Shown one piece after another: positions 48,903 to 57,424 of a stretch of 64,000 bases of DNA. Below the pieces are notes generated by a model, which worked only from the letters and a program-made list of their open reading frames with translations, was not told where the DNA came from and did not search any database. Origin of the DNA: Planctomycetota bacterium. Its GTDB lineage: Bacteria; Planctomycetota; Planctomycetia; Isosphaerales; Isosphaeraceae. The stretch spans positions 1 to 64,000 of the forward strand of contig JAJYWB010000018.1 in NCBI GenBank assembly GCA_021791715.1. The letters run 5' to 3'. A program made the position numbers and the translations under genes. The number at the start of each line of letters is the position of its first letter. The stretch's first letter is position 1.

Positions 48903-49694
48903 TTAAAATTCTTCGTTAAGATTATAAATGCGTTTGACGTCGTCGACGATATGCTGTCCCGAATCGAGGTAGAGGATCGATCCGTTGAGGCGCCTGCCCG
49001 CGGGGGAGACGAGAAAGACGACCGCGTCGCCGACCTGTTCGGGATCGGTGATGTTGCGGAGCCCTCGCGGCCAATCGGGCCTCCCCGCGCGGGCCTGGAT
49101 CTCGCGTTCGCCGGGGGTGTCGACCCACCCTGGAGCGATCAGCATGCAACGAACCTCGTCGTCGAGCAGATCGAGCGCCGCCTGGCGGGTTAGACCGAGG
49201 AGCGCCGCCTTGCTCGAACAATACGCGCACATCCCCCGCGCGGGACGCGTCGAGAGGTTCGATCCGATATTAATGATATGGCCATGCGCAATTTTGAGCA
49301 GCGGGAGCGCGGTTTTCATCCCAAGCCAGGCGCCCTTGACGTTGATCGCCATCACGGCGTCCCAAAGAGCCTCGTCGGTCGATTCGACGGTTCCGCGTGG
49401 GCTTATTCCCGCGTTGTTCACGAGGACGTCGAGCCGTCCCCAGCGTTTTTCAACAGCGGCGACGGTCGCTTTCCACTCGGTCGAATCGGCGACGTCGAGC
49501 CGGCTCGAAAACGCGTCGACGCCGAGCGAACGAAGCTCGGAGGCGGCTCGATCCGCGTTTTCGGCGTCGATATCGGTCACCGCGACCTTGAAACCCGCCC
49601 CGGCGAGCGAGCGAGCGATTCCCAAACCAAGGCCGCGCCCGGCGCCCGTCGTCAACGCGACCCGGTCCTCAATTCGACCTCCGGAACGAATCAT
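48903..49694 (-). CDS. SDR family NAD(P)-dependent oxidoreductase
   Basis: This 263-residue short-chain dehydrogenase has the nucleotide-binding loop TTGAGRGLGLGIARSLAGAG, the NNAG motif (VLVNNAGISPRG) and the catalytic Y-x3-K in MCAYCSSKAALLG. The PGWVDTPG loop follows. The Asp after strand 2 (VTDIDAENA) points to NAD rather than NADP. It resembles 3-oxoacyl-ACP reductase or glucose-dehydrogenase-like enzymes, but the substrate is unknown. An AAGGA precedes its ATG. The first glycine-rich motif has Thr-Gly at a position where the family usually has Thr-Gly or Ser-Gly, so it should be active. Confidence 0.92.
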   Translation of the reverse strand: MIRSGGRIEDRVALTTGAGRGLGLGIARSLAGAGFKVAVTDIDAENADRAASELRSLGVDAFSSRLDVADSTEWKATVAAVEKRWGRLDVLVNNAGISPRGTVESTDEALWDAVMAINVKGAWLGMKTALPLLKIAHGHIINIGSNLSTRPARGMCAYCSSKAALLGLTRQAALDLLDDEVRCMLIAPGWVDTPGEREIQARAGRPDWPRGLRNITDPEQVGDAVVFLVSPAGRRLNGSILYLDSGQHIVDDVKRIYNLNEEF

Positions 49695-49760
49695 GTTTTT
49701 ACTAATCCTTCTTTAAATACATCGTGTATAAAAGATAACGTTATTTTATTATAATTGCCG

Positions 49761-49964
49761 TCATTTATCCAAGGTCGGGTCGTCGGTATCGAATTCGTCC
49801 CACCATTCGATTTCGCGATCGAGTCGCTCGTGACGATCGTCGGGTTTTCCCGGCGAGTCGAATTCGACGACGACATAGGCGCGTCCGCTCGGGGCGTCGG
49901 CGGGGAGTTTCAGGTGGATATAGCGGTCGTCGGGAACGATCACTTCGGTACGGTAACGGATCAA
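49761..49964 (-). CDS. small acidic hypothetical protein (67 aa), antitoxin-like in size
   Basis: This 67-residue frame uses TTG as start, because no in-frame ATG exists before an upstream stop. The N-terminal half is strand-rich (RYRTEVIVPDDRYIHLKLP, AYVVVEF). The C-terminal half is acidic and ends LDREIEWWDEFDTDDPTLDK. The REIEWWDEF pattern resembles small antitoxin-like or regulatory proteins often seen in planctomycetes, but no toxin is adjacent. It lies 69 bp downstream of the MaoC gene on the same strand. Treat as probable rather than certain. Confidence 0.5.
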   Translation of the reverse strand: MIRYRTEVIVPDDRYIHLKLPADAPSGRAYVVVEFDSPGKPDDRHERLDREIEWWDEFDTDDPTLDK

Positions 49965-50033
49965 GCGGGTGTCTCGCGGATGGTGGGTCGACCGGCGTTC
50001 GTTGGGCGCGGGTCGAGGGGATTGAAACTTCGG

Positions 50034-50546
50034 CTAAGAGTTCGCGTCGGCGACGGATCGGGCGACGTTCTCGGACACTTGCCGATTCGCGGTTCGTTTG
50101 CCTTTGACGAGGGTTTGAAAGATCCCCTCCTGGGCGATCTTGTCATCCTGATTGACGAGCGATCGTTTCCAGGTGACGATTCCGCGTCGGCCTCCGGCTT
50201 TGGGTTCGAGCGCGACGACACGGGTGCGCGACCGGACGGTGTCGCCGAAGTGGATCGGTTGCAAGAATTTCCATTCTTGAATCGCGAGGAGGGCCAAAGT
50301 TTCAACTTGGGGATGATGAATCGCTAGACCGCTGGATATGATTAATCCAAGCAAGCCGTGCGCCACGGGTTGGCGAAAGATTCCGGCTTTGGCGGCGTGG
50401 TGATCGACGTGAATGGCGTTATAATCACCCGACAATCCGGCGAAATTGACGACGTCGGCGACGGTAATCGTCCGTCCCGGGCTTTCCCATTCGTCGTCGA
50501 CGGCGAGATCATCAAAAAGCAGGATCGGAGCGGCGCGGAATACCAT
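50034..50546 (-). CDS. MaoC-like hot-dog hydratase
   Basis: This 170-residue protein has the (R)-specific enoyl-CoA hydratase/MaoC hot-dog fold. Motifs are GRTITVADVVNFAGLSGDYN followed by AIHVDHHAAKAGIFRQPVAHG, with the catalytic Asp and His of the D-x4-H loop, then LGLIISSGL and a C-terminal strand block (FGDTVRSRTRVVALEPK). It should hydrate enoyl-CoA or a similar thioester. No fatty-acid gene is adjacent; the SDR gene 340 bp downstream on the same strand could act on the hydroxyacyl product, an inference from enzyme classes only. Confidence 0.9.
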   Translation of the reverse strand: MVFRAAPILLFDDLAVDDEWESPGRTITVADVVNFAGLSGDYNAIHVDHHAAKAGIFRQPVAHGLLGLIISSGLAIHHPQVETLALLAIQEWKFLQPIHFGDTVRSRTRVVALEPKAGGRRGIVTWKRSLVNQDDKIAQEGIFQTLVKGKRTANRQVSENVARSVADANS

Positions 50547-50837
50547 CCTAACGATTCTCCCGGTCCCATAACGAGGGGGATCGACCGGAGACCCCGAAGC
50601 GATCGCGTGGAAATCAACGTCTTTAGGTACGAATTGTGCATCGTCGTTCGAGCGGAGTCAAGTCGAGTCGTCGACGTCCGAGGCGAGCGAGGTTGATCGC
50701 GGAGGAACTTGCCGCGGGGGACTTGTCCTCAAGACGTCGGAGACGAACAATCAACACGACGATTGCGTCGGCGGTTTTAACGACTATCCAATTGGTCGTT
50801 TGGAAATGATCGACGTGTCGGGGTGAGGGAATAGCGT

Positions 50838-51470
50838 ATGAGCCGACCGTATCGCGTTCTCATCGCGGACGATGAACGTCCCGTCGCCGCGGGTCTTCAA
50901 CGTCAATTGGAATCGCTCGGTTACGATGTACTCGCGGTCGTCGACGACGGCCAGCGAGCGATTGACGTTTGTCGAAGAGGTCTTCCCGACCTGGTTCTGA
51001 TGGATGTCGAGATGCCCGGAATGGACGGTTTGACCGCGGCGCGTCAGATCGCGCGCGATCCCGGCACTCCCGTTATCATTTTGACGGCGCACGGTCATCC
51101 CGATCTGGTCGAGCAGGCGATTCAAGACGGGGTGATTCATTATCTTTTGAAGCCGGTGACGAGTCCGAGCCTGCACGCGGCGATTCAGGTGGCTCTGGCG
51201 CGAGCGGGCGAGTTGAAAGCGTTGCGCGAGAGCGTTACCTCTTTGGAACTCACCTTACGCGATCGGAAGATGATCGAACGAGCGAAGGGGATTCTGATGT
51301 CGCGGCGCGGGCTCACCGAGCCCGAGGCGTTTCGTCTGCTTCAGCGCCGCAGTCAGGATCAACGCATGCCGATGTCAAAACTTGCGGAATCGATTATTCA
51401 AGCCGAGGATTTACTCGAGACGCCGGTCGCTCGTCCTGGAGAGGCGGGGGCGATTTCGGGAAAAAATTGA
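50838..51470 (+). CDS. ANTAR-domain response regulator (AmiR/NasR type)
   Basis: This 210-residue protein has a receiver domain: acidic pocket in VLIADDERPVAAGLQ, phospho-acceptor in LVLMDVEMPGMDGLTA, Thr in VIILTAHG and Lys in YLLKPV. A coiled segment then leads to a C-terminal ANTAR domain (RDRKMIERAKGILMSRRGLTEPEAFRLLQRRSQDQRMPMSKLAESII). ANTAR domains bind paired-hexaloop RNA hairpins and prevent transcription termination. Its targets are not visible. A histidine kinase gene lies 0.7 kb away on the opposite strand and could be its partner. No promoter was identified. Confidence 0.93.
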   Translation: MSRPYRVLIADDERPVAAGLQRQLESLGYDVLAVVDDGQRAIDVCRRGLPDLVLMDVEMPGMDGLTAARQIARDPGTPVIILTAHGHPDLVEQAIQDGVIHYLLKPVTSPSLHAAIQVALARAGELKALRESVTSLELTLRDRKMIERAKGILMSRRGLTEPEAFRLLQRRSQDQRMPMSKLAESIIQAEDLLETPVARPGEAGAISGKN

Positions 51471-51737
51471 TTTGACGCGGCGATTGTCGGGGGCTATCTT
51501 AATTATTCCGAAACGGGATGGGTCGTCGATTCTCCCGTTTCGCGTTGAGTATTGGGATCAAGGAGGCGGTTTAACCGTCGTTTGAACGGAGTATGCGTTT
51601 CGTCGCCGGCGGTTCGCACGTTTTCTAGTAAGAATCAGTGCGAATTGAGCGACCACCCACCTCCCGCGTTCTCGCTTTGCAACCCTGATCATTGGAAGGT
51701 CTCGGCGCGTTTCGCGTCGATCAACTGGGAGCCAGGC

Positions 51738-51989
51738 ATGAAGATGATTCTTGATGCGCGCAATTCCGCGTCTCCTCCAATCGATGATCGATTGGCCGAG
51801 CGTCTTGAAGGTTACATCGAGAGTAAGGCGAGCGGACGAATCCGCGATCTCCATGTCGTCTGTTCGGACGACACGATCATCCTCCAGGGGAAGACGCGAA
51901 CGTATCACGCCAAGCAGCTCGCGCAAGAAGCCGCGCTCGATTTCGCCGACGCTCGGACGACGCTCGCGAATCAGATCGTCGTCTGTTGA
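51738..51989 (+). CDS. small BON-domain protein (83 aa)
   Basis: The 83-residue product (ATG at 51738) shows a single BON domain: LAERLEGYIESKASGRIRDL followed by HVVCSDDTIILQGKTRTYHAKQLAQEAAL and a final strand TLANQIVVC. BON domains bind phospholipid membranes, and family members such as OsmY and Kbp protect against osmotic stress. Here there is no signal peptide, so a cytosolic role is likelier. The start was placed at 51738 because the upstream frame is basic and unlike the family. The gene lies 267 bp after the ANTAR regulator. Confidence 0.8.
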   Translation: MKMILDARNSASPPIDDRLAERLEGYIESKASGRIRDLHVVCSDDTIILQGKTRTYHAKQLAQEAALDFADARTTLANQIVVC

Positions 51990-52155
51990 GGTCTTTCGGT
52001 CGGTCGGCTCACGCCGAATCACGAGGAGCGGCCGCAAGCGATCGAGAGCGGCCGCTTCTCACGATGTGCATAAGTATATATATACTCTGACGCTATTAAA
52101 TGTAAATACATTTTTGAGTTTTTTTAGTTTGATTGCGCGATAGGAATTTCGAGCT

Positions 52156-52908
52156 TTATCTCGCGGCGAACCGCGGCGGATTGGCGGGATCGAGTTTGAG
52201 TCGCACGGTCGTTCCCGCGCCCGGGAGAGTCGAGATCGACATCGTCCCTCCGTGGCGTCGCCACACTCCGTTGGCGAGCGTAAGCCCGAGCCCGAAGCGC
52301 CCCGGTTTGGTCGTGAAGAACGGCTCGATCGCCCGGGGCGCGATCGCCGCGTCCATCCCCACGCCGTCGTCGTTGACGACGATCTGCACCCAACCGCGTT
52401 CGTCGACCCCCGCGACGACTCCGATCGTCCCCGAGGCGTCGGCCAACGATTCGATTGAATTCTGAATGATGTAATTTAATGCCGAAACGATTTGCTCTTC
52501 GTCGCCGAGAAACGGAGGGGCGGATTCGATCCTCGTTTCCCAGCGGATCGTCGGGGCGGTTTTGGAAATCGGCTTGTCGAGAGCTCGTTCGAACACGCGA
52601 TCGAGCGAAACGTGATCGCTCCCGATCGTCGTCAGGCCCCTGGTGTAATCGATAAGCTTGCGTGCGATCGCGGCGGCGTCGAAAGACGTCCGAACGATCG
52701 TTTCAACGATCGCGGCGGATTCGCTTTCGTCGGCGATCGCCGCGGCTCGATCCGAAGATTCGGGTCGAAGCTTCGACAACTTGAGCAACTCGGCGTTGCT
52801 CACGATCGCGCTGAAAGCGTTGATCACCGTATGGCCGACGCCGGCACATACATACGCTAATTCATTGACCGGTTCATAGGGCCGATCAATCGGGATCTTG
52901 TCGGACAC
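52156..52908 (-). CDS. histidine kinase without sensor domain
   Basis: This 250-residue soluble protein has a dimerisation/phospho-acceptor helix (GVGHTVINAFSAIVSNAELLKL), in which the usual Glu/Asp after the His is Thr. The HATPase domain is complete, with N box NYIIQNSIESL, G1 DDGVGMD, F box EPFFTTK and G2 GRFGLGLTLANGV. No transmembrane helix or PAS domain is seen, so it must receive signals through another protein or be soluble. The N-terminal ~20 residues are short and polar. It lies 56 bp downstream of the NPCBM gene on the same strand, so it may belong to that operon, or it may pair with the ANTAR regulator. Confidence 0.87.
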   Translation of the reverse strand: MSDKIPIDRPYEPVNELAYVCAGVGHTVINAFSAIVSNAELLKLSKLRPESSDRAAAIADESESAAIVETIVRTSFDAAAIARKLIDYTRGLTTIGSDHVSLDRVFERALDKPISKTAPTIRWETRIESAPPFLGDEEQIVSALNYIIQNSIESLADASGTIGVVAGVDERGWVQIVVNDDGVGMDAAIAPRAIEPFFTTKPGRFGLGLTLANGVWRRHGGTMSISTLPGAGTTVRLKLDPANPPRFAAR

Positions 52909-52964
52909 CGATGCGCCCCCGGATCACGTCGACGGACGGAATGTTCCTGAAAGAAAATGCAAGC

Positions 52965-54296
52965 TTAACGATCCTTTTGGTCAAGAATCAACCTCGGCTC
53001 GACCCAATCGGCGAGATCGCGGACGTCGCCTCGTTCGCCGAACTCGACCGCCAGGATCAAAAGCCTTCCCCCCTTCAAATCGACGTCGACCCGGCGCGGC
53101 TCCTCGCGCGCCGTCATCACCGGCGAGGCGTATCTCTCCTTGCCGTCGACCAAAACGCGGAACGAAACGCTCCCCAGCGGCCCGGCGCGATCGTCGAGGC
53201 CGACCTCGGCCTGAAATCGCGAGTAAGATCGCTCCAATTTATATGCTAATAAAGTACGCGATTGCGTTCCTATTCCGCGATCATAGGCTTGATCGAGCAA
53301 TCTAAGCGGATTCCCCTCGACGTTTTCGCCGCGGCGGTAGCCCGGGACCGCGCCTAAGTAGCCGACGTAGACGGCGTCGGTCGCGGGTCGATCGTCGAGA
53401 AAAACGACCCCGCCGCCGCGCACGTGAAGTCGAGAAACCTCGGCGAGCGAAATCGAGATCGCGGCGCCGAATCGCGTTTTGCCCGATAGGGCGCCCTGAT
53501 CGACCTTCGGACGTTCCAGGCCGATGCGCGAGCCGTCGGAAAGCGTCGCTTCGATATAGATCCCCTTGGGCTCGGGGTAATCGACGATCGCCGGGTCGAA
53601 GCCGATCGCCTGAACGCCCGTTCGATCGAGCCGTTTATCCTTGCCGCCGATCCGCACCGTCGTTTTGGCGACGTCAAGGCCGAGAAACCCTCCCGCCAAA
53701 CGATCGCCGTTCATCAGCCAAAGCAGCTCGGAACCCTTCGGCTCGCTCAGAACACGCCGACGGAGCGAGAACGCGTGATCGGACTCGACCGGCGGCGATA
53801 AAATCATCCCCTGAATCGTGCCGAGCGGGATCGAAACGTCGCCGAGGAGAAACGATCGAGCGAGCAGGTTCGTCTCGGTCGTCAGGCTCAAAACGGCGCG
53901 AAGTCGATCGCCATGCGGGAAAAGGATTTGCGAACCTTCGGGTGGAAACGGGGGAGGCGCCTCGCGACGTTGCAGCTTGAACAAACGATCGAGCCGCATC
54001 GATCGCGACCGAGGCGGCGAATCGCCCTCTTTGGCGCCCTCTTTCACCGGAGTCGGTTCGATCAGTTCGATCGCGTTCCGCTCGACGTCGATCATCCGAA
54101 GCTGCGCCGAAAATCGCTCACCGTCGATCGTCGTCGCCTCGAATACGGGCTCGTTCGAGACGATCGCGGGAGTCGGCGGAGGAGGAACGCCCTGATCGTC
54201 GACGGCGAACGCCGAACCCGCGAGAACCGCGATCGCGGCGAACGACACGAACCCCGCGGCGAATTTTCCGAAAATATATTTTAACGATGTTTTCAT
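52965..54296 (-). CDS. exported NPCBM/NEW2-domain protein
   Basis: This 443-residue protein has a signal peptide (FAAGFVSFAAIAVLAGSAFA). The middle repeats short beta units around the words GERFSAQLRMIDVERNAIEL, GSQILFPHGDRLRAVLSL and GSELLWLMNGDRLAGG. The C-terminal ~100 residues form an NPCBM/NEW2-like carbohydrate-binding module, recognisable by FQAEVGLDDRAGPLGSVSF, VLVDGKERYASPVM and the closing DLADWVEPRLI. It is probably periplasmic or surface-exposed and sugar-binding. It is the last or second-last gene of the envelope operon and begins 4 bp after the stop of the upstream cyclase-repeat gene. Confidence 0.82.
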   Translation of the reverse strand: MKTSLKYIFGKFAAGFVSFAAIAVLAGSAFAVDDQGVPPPPTPAIVSNEPVFEATTIDGERFSAQLRMIDVERNAIELIEPTPVKEGAKEGDSPPRSRSMRLDRLFKLQRREAPPPFPPEGSQILFPHGDRLRAVLSLTTETNLLARSFLLGDVSIPLGTIQGMILSPPVESDHAFSLRRRVLSEPKGSELLWLMNGDRLAGGFLGLDVAKTTVRIGGKDKRLDRTGVQAIGFDPAIVDYPEPKGIYIEATLSDGSRIGLERPKVDQGALSGKTRFGAAISISLAEVSRLHVRGGGVVFLDDRPATDAVYVGYLGAVPGYRRGENVEGNPLRLLDQAYDRGIGTQSRTLLAYKLERSYSRFQAEVGLDDRAGPLGSVSFRVLVDGKERYASPVMTAREEPRRVDVDLKGGRLLILAVEFGERGDVRDLADWVEPRLILDQKDR

Positions 54297-54300
54297 GTTG

Positions 54301-55410
54301 TTATCGCTGGAAAATCGGCAAATGGTTATATGGGATTTGGAGGATAATCGCGGCCATCGCGGTGCCGTATTCGTCGCACGCTCCGTCGTTCCAAACTCCG
54401 CGCGACGACCTCCTCCGCAAGAGTTCGTCGCGAATCGCCGGATACCACGCGGTCCAATCGTCGCCGCCGCGAATCCACATCGCCTGCGCCGCGTAATAAT
54501 GACCGTAAAAGTAAAAGTTATTAAGATTCATATGCGAAGATCGCCCAGGAATGTGGCGGCGCAGATAAGCGACTCCGCGATCGACCTCTTTGGAATCGTA
54601 AATCGAGGCGCTGTAAAGCGCGACGACCCCCGCCGCCGAGCGTGGAAACGCGCTCCCCCCGCCCGCCGAAAGCTGATAGCGAAATCCGCCGTCGTCGTTC
54701 TGAGACATCTTAACATATTTAATACACTTTTCGACGGTCTCCTTGGGAACGTAAATCCCCGCGTTCCGCGCGGCGCGGAGCGCGTTGATCTGGCACACGG
54801 TCACCGAGAGATCGGCGTCGGCGGGAACGGGCTGATACCGCCAACCCCCTTCGTTGTTCTGACACCCCAGGATCAGCCGTACCGCGTCGCGAAGCTTCTC
54901 GCCGATTTCGGGTCGATGCGTCATCCCGTAGGCCTCGGCGAGAAACAGCGTGCCGAAGCCGTGCGAATACATCGGTCCGTACGACGCGGCGTTGGGGACG
55001 TTGATAAACCCCGTCCGCGCCGTGTTGTCGAGAACATAACCCAAAGCACGCTCGATCTCCTTGCCGAAAGGCCCGCGACCGGGGCTCGAACCGTTCGCCA
55101 TGAAAGCGAGCGCCGCGAGGCTCGTCACCGCGATGTTGCCGCGATAGATCCCGCCGCCGAACGATCCGTCGGATTGCTGCGTTTTGGCGAGCCAAACCAA
55201 ACTCTCTTCGATCGCCCGCTCGGTCTCGCTGTTGATCAGCTCGGCCGACCCCTCGGGAACATCCCCCTGTCGCGTGTCGGCGAATCCCCCCGTCTCCTTC
55301 GCGGGACGATCGGCGCGACCTCCATCGGCGGGAGGCTCGGTCGCCCACGAAGCGCCGATCGCCGCGATCAAGACGAACGGAATCGCCGGACGAATTAGAC
55401 GCGACAACAT
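54301..55410 (-). CDS. exported prenyltransferase/squalene-oxidase-repeat protein, copy 2
   Basis: This 369-residue protein has a signal peptide (IPFVLIAAIGASWA) and an alpha/alpha-barrel made of terpene-cyclase-type repeats with QW-like motifs: KTQQSDGSFGG, QNNEGGWRYQP and MSQNDDGGFRYQ. The DxDD acid of squalene-hopene cyclases is not present, so it is unlikely to be a classical cyclase. It shares most of its sequence with the neighbouring copy, including VPADADLSV and RSAAGVVALYSAS, so the pair arose by tandem duplication. The export signal suggests a periplasmic role. The next gene starts 4 bp downstream. Confidence 0.9.
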   Translation of the reverse strand: MLSRLIRPAIPFVLIAAIGASWATEPPADGGRADRPAKETGGFADTRQGDVPEGSAELINSETERAIEESLVWLAKTQQSDGSFGGGIYRGNIAVTSLAALAFMANGSSPGRGPFGKEIERALGYVLDNTARTGFINVPNAASYGPMYSHGFGTLFLAEAYGMTHRPEIGEKLRDAVRLILGCQNNEGGWRYQPVPADADLSVTVCQINALRAARNAGIYVPKETVEKCIKYVKMSQNDDGGFRYQLSAGGGSAFPRSAAGVVALYSASIYDSKEVDRGVAYLRRHIPGRSSHMNLNNFYFYGHYYAAQAMWIRGGDDWTAWYPAIRDELLRRRSSRGVWNDGACDEYGTAMAAIILQIPYNHLPIFQR

Positions 55411-55435
55411 GAATCCAACCTCAAAACATATAGAC

Positions 55436-56560
55436 TTAACGCTGAAAAATCGGCAAATAATTGTTTGGAATTTGAAGAATGATCAGAGCCATCGCCGTGC
55501 CGTATTCGTTGCAGATGCTGTCGTTCCAATAACCGAGGGAGGATTGGCGTCGGATCAGCTCTTCGCGGATCGCGGGATACCACTCGTTCCAATCGGCGCC
55601 GCCGCGGATCCACATCGCCTGCGCCGCGTAGTAATGACCGTAAAAGTAGTGGCTGTAACGTTGAGAAAACTTGATGTCCGGAAGGTATTGCTTGAGATAC
55701 TTGATCCCCTCGTCGACCTCTTTGGCGTCGTACACCGAGGCGCTGTAAAGCGCGACGACCCCCGCCGCCGAACGCGGAAACGCGCTCGCGCCCCCCTGAA
55801 GCATGTAGCGGAAACCGCCGTCGGGATTCTGCGATTGCTTCACATACTTGATGCACCGCTCGACGGTGTCTTTGGGGACGAAAATCCCCGCGTTCCGCGC
55901 GGCGCGAAGCGCGTTGATCTGACAAATCGTCACCGACAAATCGGCGTCGGCGGGAACGGGTTGATATCGCCAGCCGCCTTCATTATTTTGTGTATTAATG
56001 ATCAATCGAATCGCGCTTTGAAGTTTTTCGCGGATATCGGCGCGGTGCGTCATGCCGTAAGCCTCGGCCAAAAAGAGAGCGCCGAAGCCGTGCGAGTACA
56101 TCGGCCCGTGCGTCGACGCGTTGGGCACCGAGATGAATCCCGAAGGAGACGTGTGCGTCATCACGTAATTGAGCGCTCGGTCGATCTGGGTTCCATAAGG
56201 ACCGCGCCCCGGCGACGATCCGCCGGCCATAAACGCGAGCGCCGAGAGACTTGTTACCGCGATGTTGCCGCGATAAACCGCGGCGCCGAACGAACCGTCG
56301 CCGTTCTGCTGCTTCGCTAGCCAAGCGAGACCCTGCTCGATCGCCTGATCGGTCTCGGCGGTCATCAACTCCGCGGCGCCCTCGGGAACGTCCCCCTTAC
56401 GAGTGTCAGCAAATCCCCCCTCCTCCTTGGCGGGAGGCGCCGATTTCGCATCCTGACGCGCAGGCGCGCCCGTCGACACGACGAACACGGCCGCGATCAT
56501 CACGATCGCGATCGCGATCAAACCCCGCCGCCGACCCAACGATCGTCGCTCGCCGTTCAT
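55436..56560 (-). CDS. exported prenyltransferase/squalene-oxidase-repeat protein, copy 1
   Basis: This 374-residue paralogue has an N-terminal membrane/signal segment (LIAIAIVMIAAVFVVSTGAPA) and the same repeat barrel, with KQQNGDGSFGAAVYRG, QNNEGGWRYQP and QSQNPDGGFRYM. The His-Gly-Phe stretch MYSHGFGALFLAEAYGM and a final YNWYPAIREEL-like region are shared with copy 2. No cyclase DxDD is visible. Its first codons overlap the stop of the upstream gene by 4 bp, and copy 2 follows after 25 bp. Both probably work together, but the substrate is unknown. Similar proteins occur widely in planctomycetes. Confidence 0.9.
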   Translation of the reverse strand: MNGERRSLGRRRGLIAIAIVMIAAVFVVSTGAPARQDAKSAPPAKEEGGFADTRKGDVPEGAAELMTAETDQAIEQGLAWLAKQQNGDGSFGAAVYRGNIAVTSLSALAFMAGGSSPGRGPYGTQIDRALNYVMTHTSPSGFISVPNASTHGPMYSHGFGALFLAEAYGMTHRADIREKLQSAIRLIINTQNNEGGWRYQPVPADADLSVTICQINALRAARNAGIFVPKDTVERCIKYVKQSQNPDGGFRYMLQGGASAFPRSAAGVVALYSASVYDAKEVDEGIKYLKQYLPDIKFSQRYSHYFYGHYYAAQAMWIRGGADWNEWYPAIREELIRRQSSLGYWNDSICNEYGTAMALIILQIPNNYLPIFQR

Positions 56561-57420
56561 TCCGAATTCCCCCTCGTCAAACTCTTCTTCGATACCGAGA
56601 GATAATATCTCCGAATGAGCATTTCTTTAACAGGAAGCGGTTTCTCGTTGGCGACGTTTTCGACGTCGGCGCGGAGTTCGGCCTGCAAATCGCCCCAGAT
56701 TTCCTTGCCGCCGGGGGTGTTCGTTTTGGGTTTGGGCGCCGCGGGCTTGGTGTACGGAGCGTTGCCGCCGGTGTTCCCTTGATTTTGCGACAACCCCTGG
56801 CCGTTGCCGGGCCTGCGGCCCGCCTGGCGAACCGTACGGATCACCTTGCCGCCTTGTCCTTTAAATTCCCCCTTGCGAATCCGTTCAATCAGTTCATCGA
56901 GCCCCTTGACGATCTGCTCCTGCTCGGCGCGCGTCTTCTCTCCCGTGTCGGGCTGGGAAAGTCGACGCTCGACCTCACGCATTTTCTTGATCGTTTCAGC
57001 AAGCGGGCCCGATTTCCCCTCTTGATCGTCGTCGTCTTGCCGCTTCTTCTTATTCCTTCGACCCAAAATTTCTTCCAGCCGATCGTCGAGCGGCTTCTCC
57101 TCGGGCTTGAGATTCACATCCCCCTTCGCGACCTTCGAAGGATCGGCCGGGGGCGCATCCGCCGAAGCCTTCCCCTTCGCCTCGGGCTGATCGGTCGACT
57201 CCGAAAGCTTCTCAAGCAACCCGTCAAGAGCCTGATCCTTCGTATCAACCTCGCCGGGCTTCGATCGATCGGCTTCCCCTTTAGGCGAATCCGATTTTGA
57301 ATCCTCAACCTTCTTCAGCAACCGATCGAGCGCGTCGTCCTGTGCCCTGGCGAACGACGGCGCCGCCGAGATCGTCCATCCGATCATCAACGATAGAACA
57401 AGAGAACATGTTCTCGACAT
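56557..57420 (-). CDS. exported hypothetical protein, low-complexity, in the envelope operon
   Basis: This 287-residue protein has a signal peptide (LVLSLMIGWTISAAPSFARA). A highly charged, probably disordered Asp/Lys/Glu-rich region holds repeated LLKKVEDSKS, GLLEKLSES and EEILGRRNKKKRQDDDD segments. A more conserved stretch reads LAETIKKMREVERRLSQPDTGEKTRAEQEQIVKGLDELIERI, which should form a coiled coil. The C-terminal part has a Gly/Asn-rich linker (GNGQGLSQNQGNTGGNA) and a final helical segment. The function is unknown. It starts 4 bp after the DUF4175 gene stop and overlaps the next start by 4 bp. Confidence 0.8.
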   Translation of the reverse strand: MSRTCSLVLSLMIGWTISAAPSFARAQDDALDRLLKKVEDSKSDSPKGEADRSKPGEVDTKDQALDGLLEKLSESTDQPEAKGKASADAPPADPSKVAKGDVNLKPEEKPLDDRLEEILGRRNKKKRQDDDDQEGKSGPLAETIKKMREVERRLSQPDTGEKTRAEQEQIVKGLDELIERIRKGEFKGQGGKVIRTVRQAGRRPGNGQGLSQNQGNTGGNAPYTKPAAPKPKTNTPGGKEIWGDLQAELRADVENVANEKPLPVKEMLIRRYYLSVSKKSLTRGNSE

Positions 57421-57424
57421 CGTA

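Noticed and set aside
54295..55398. 367-codon plus-strand frame opposite cyclase-repeat copy 2
   Set aside because: Antisense of a duplicated gene; a similar plus-strand frame exists opposite copy 1 for the same reason.
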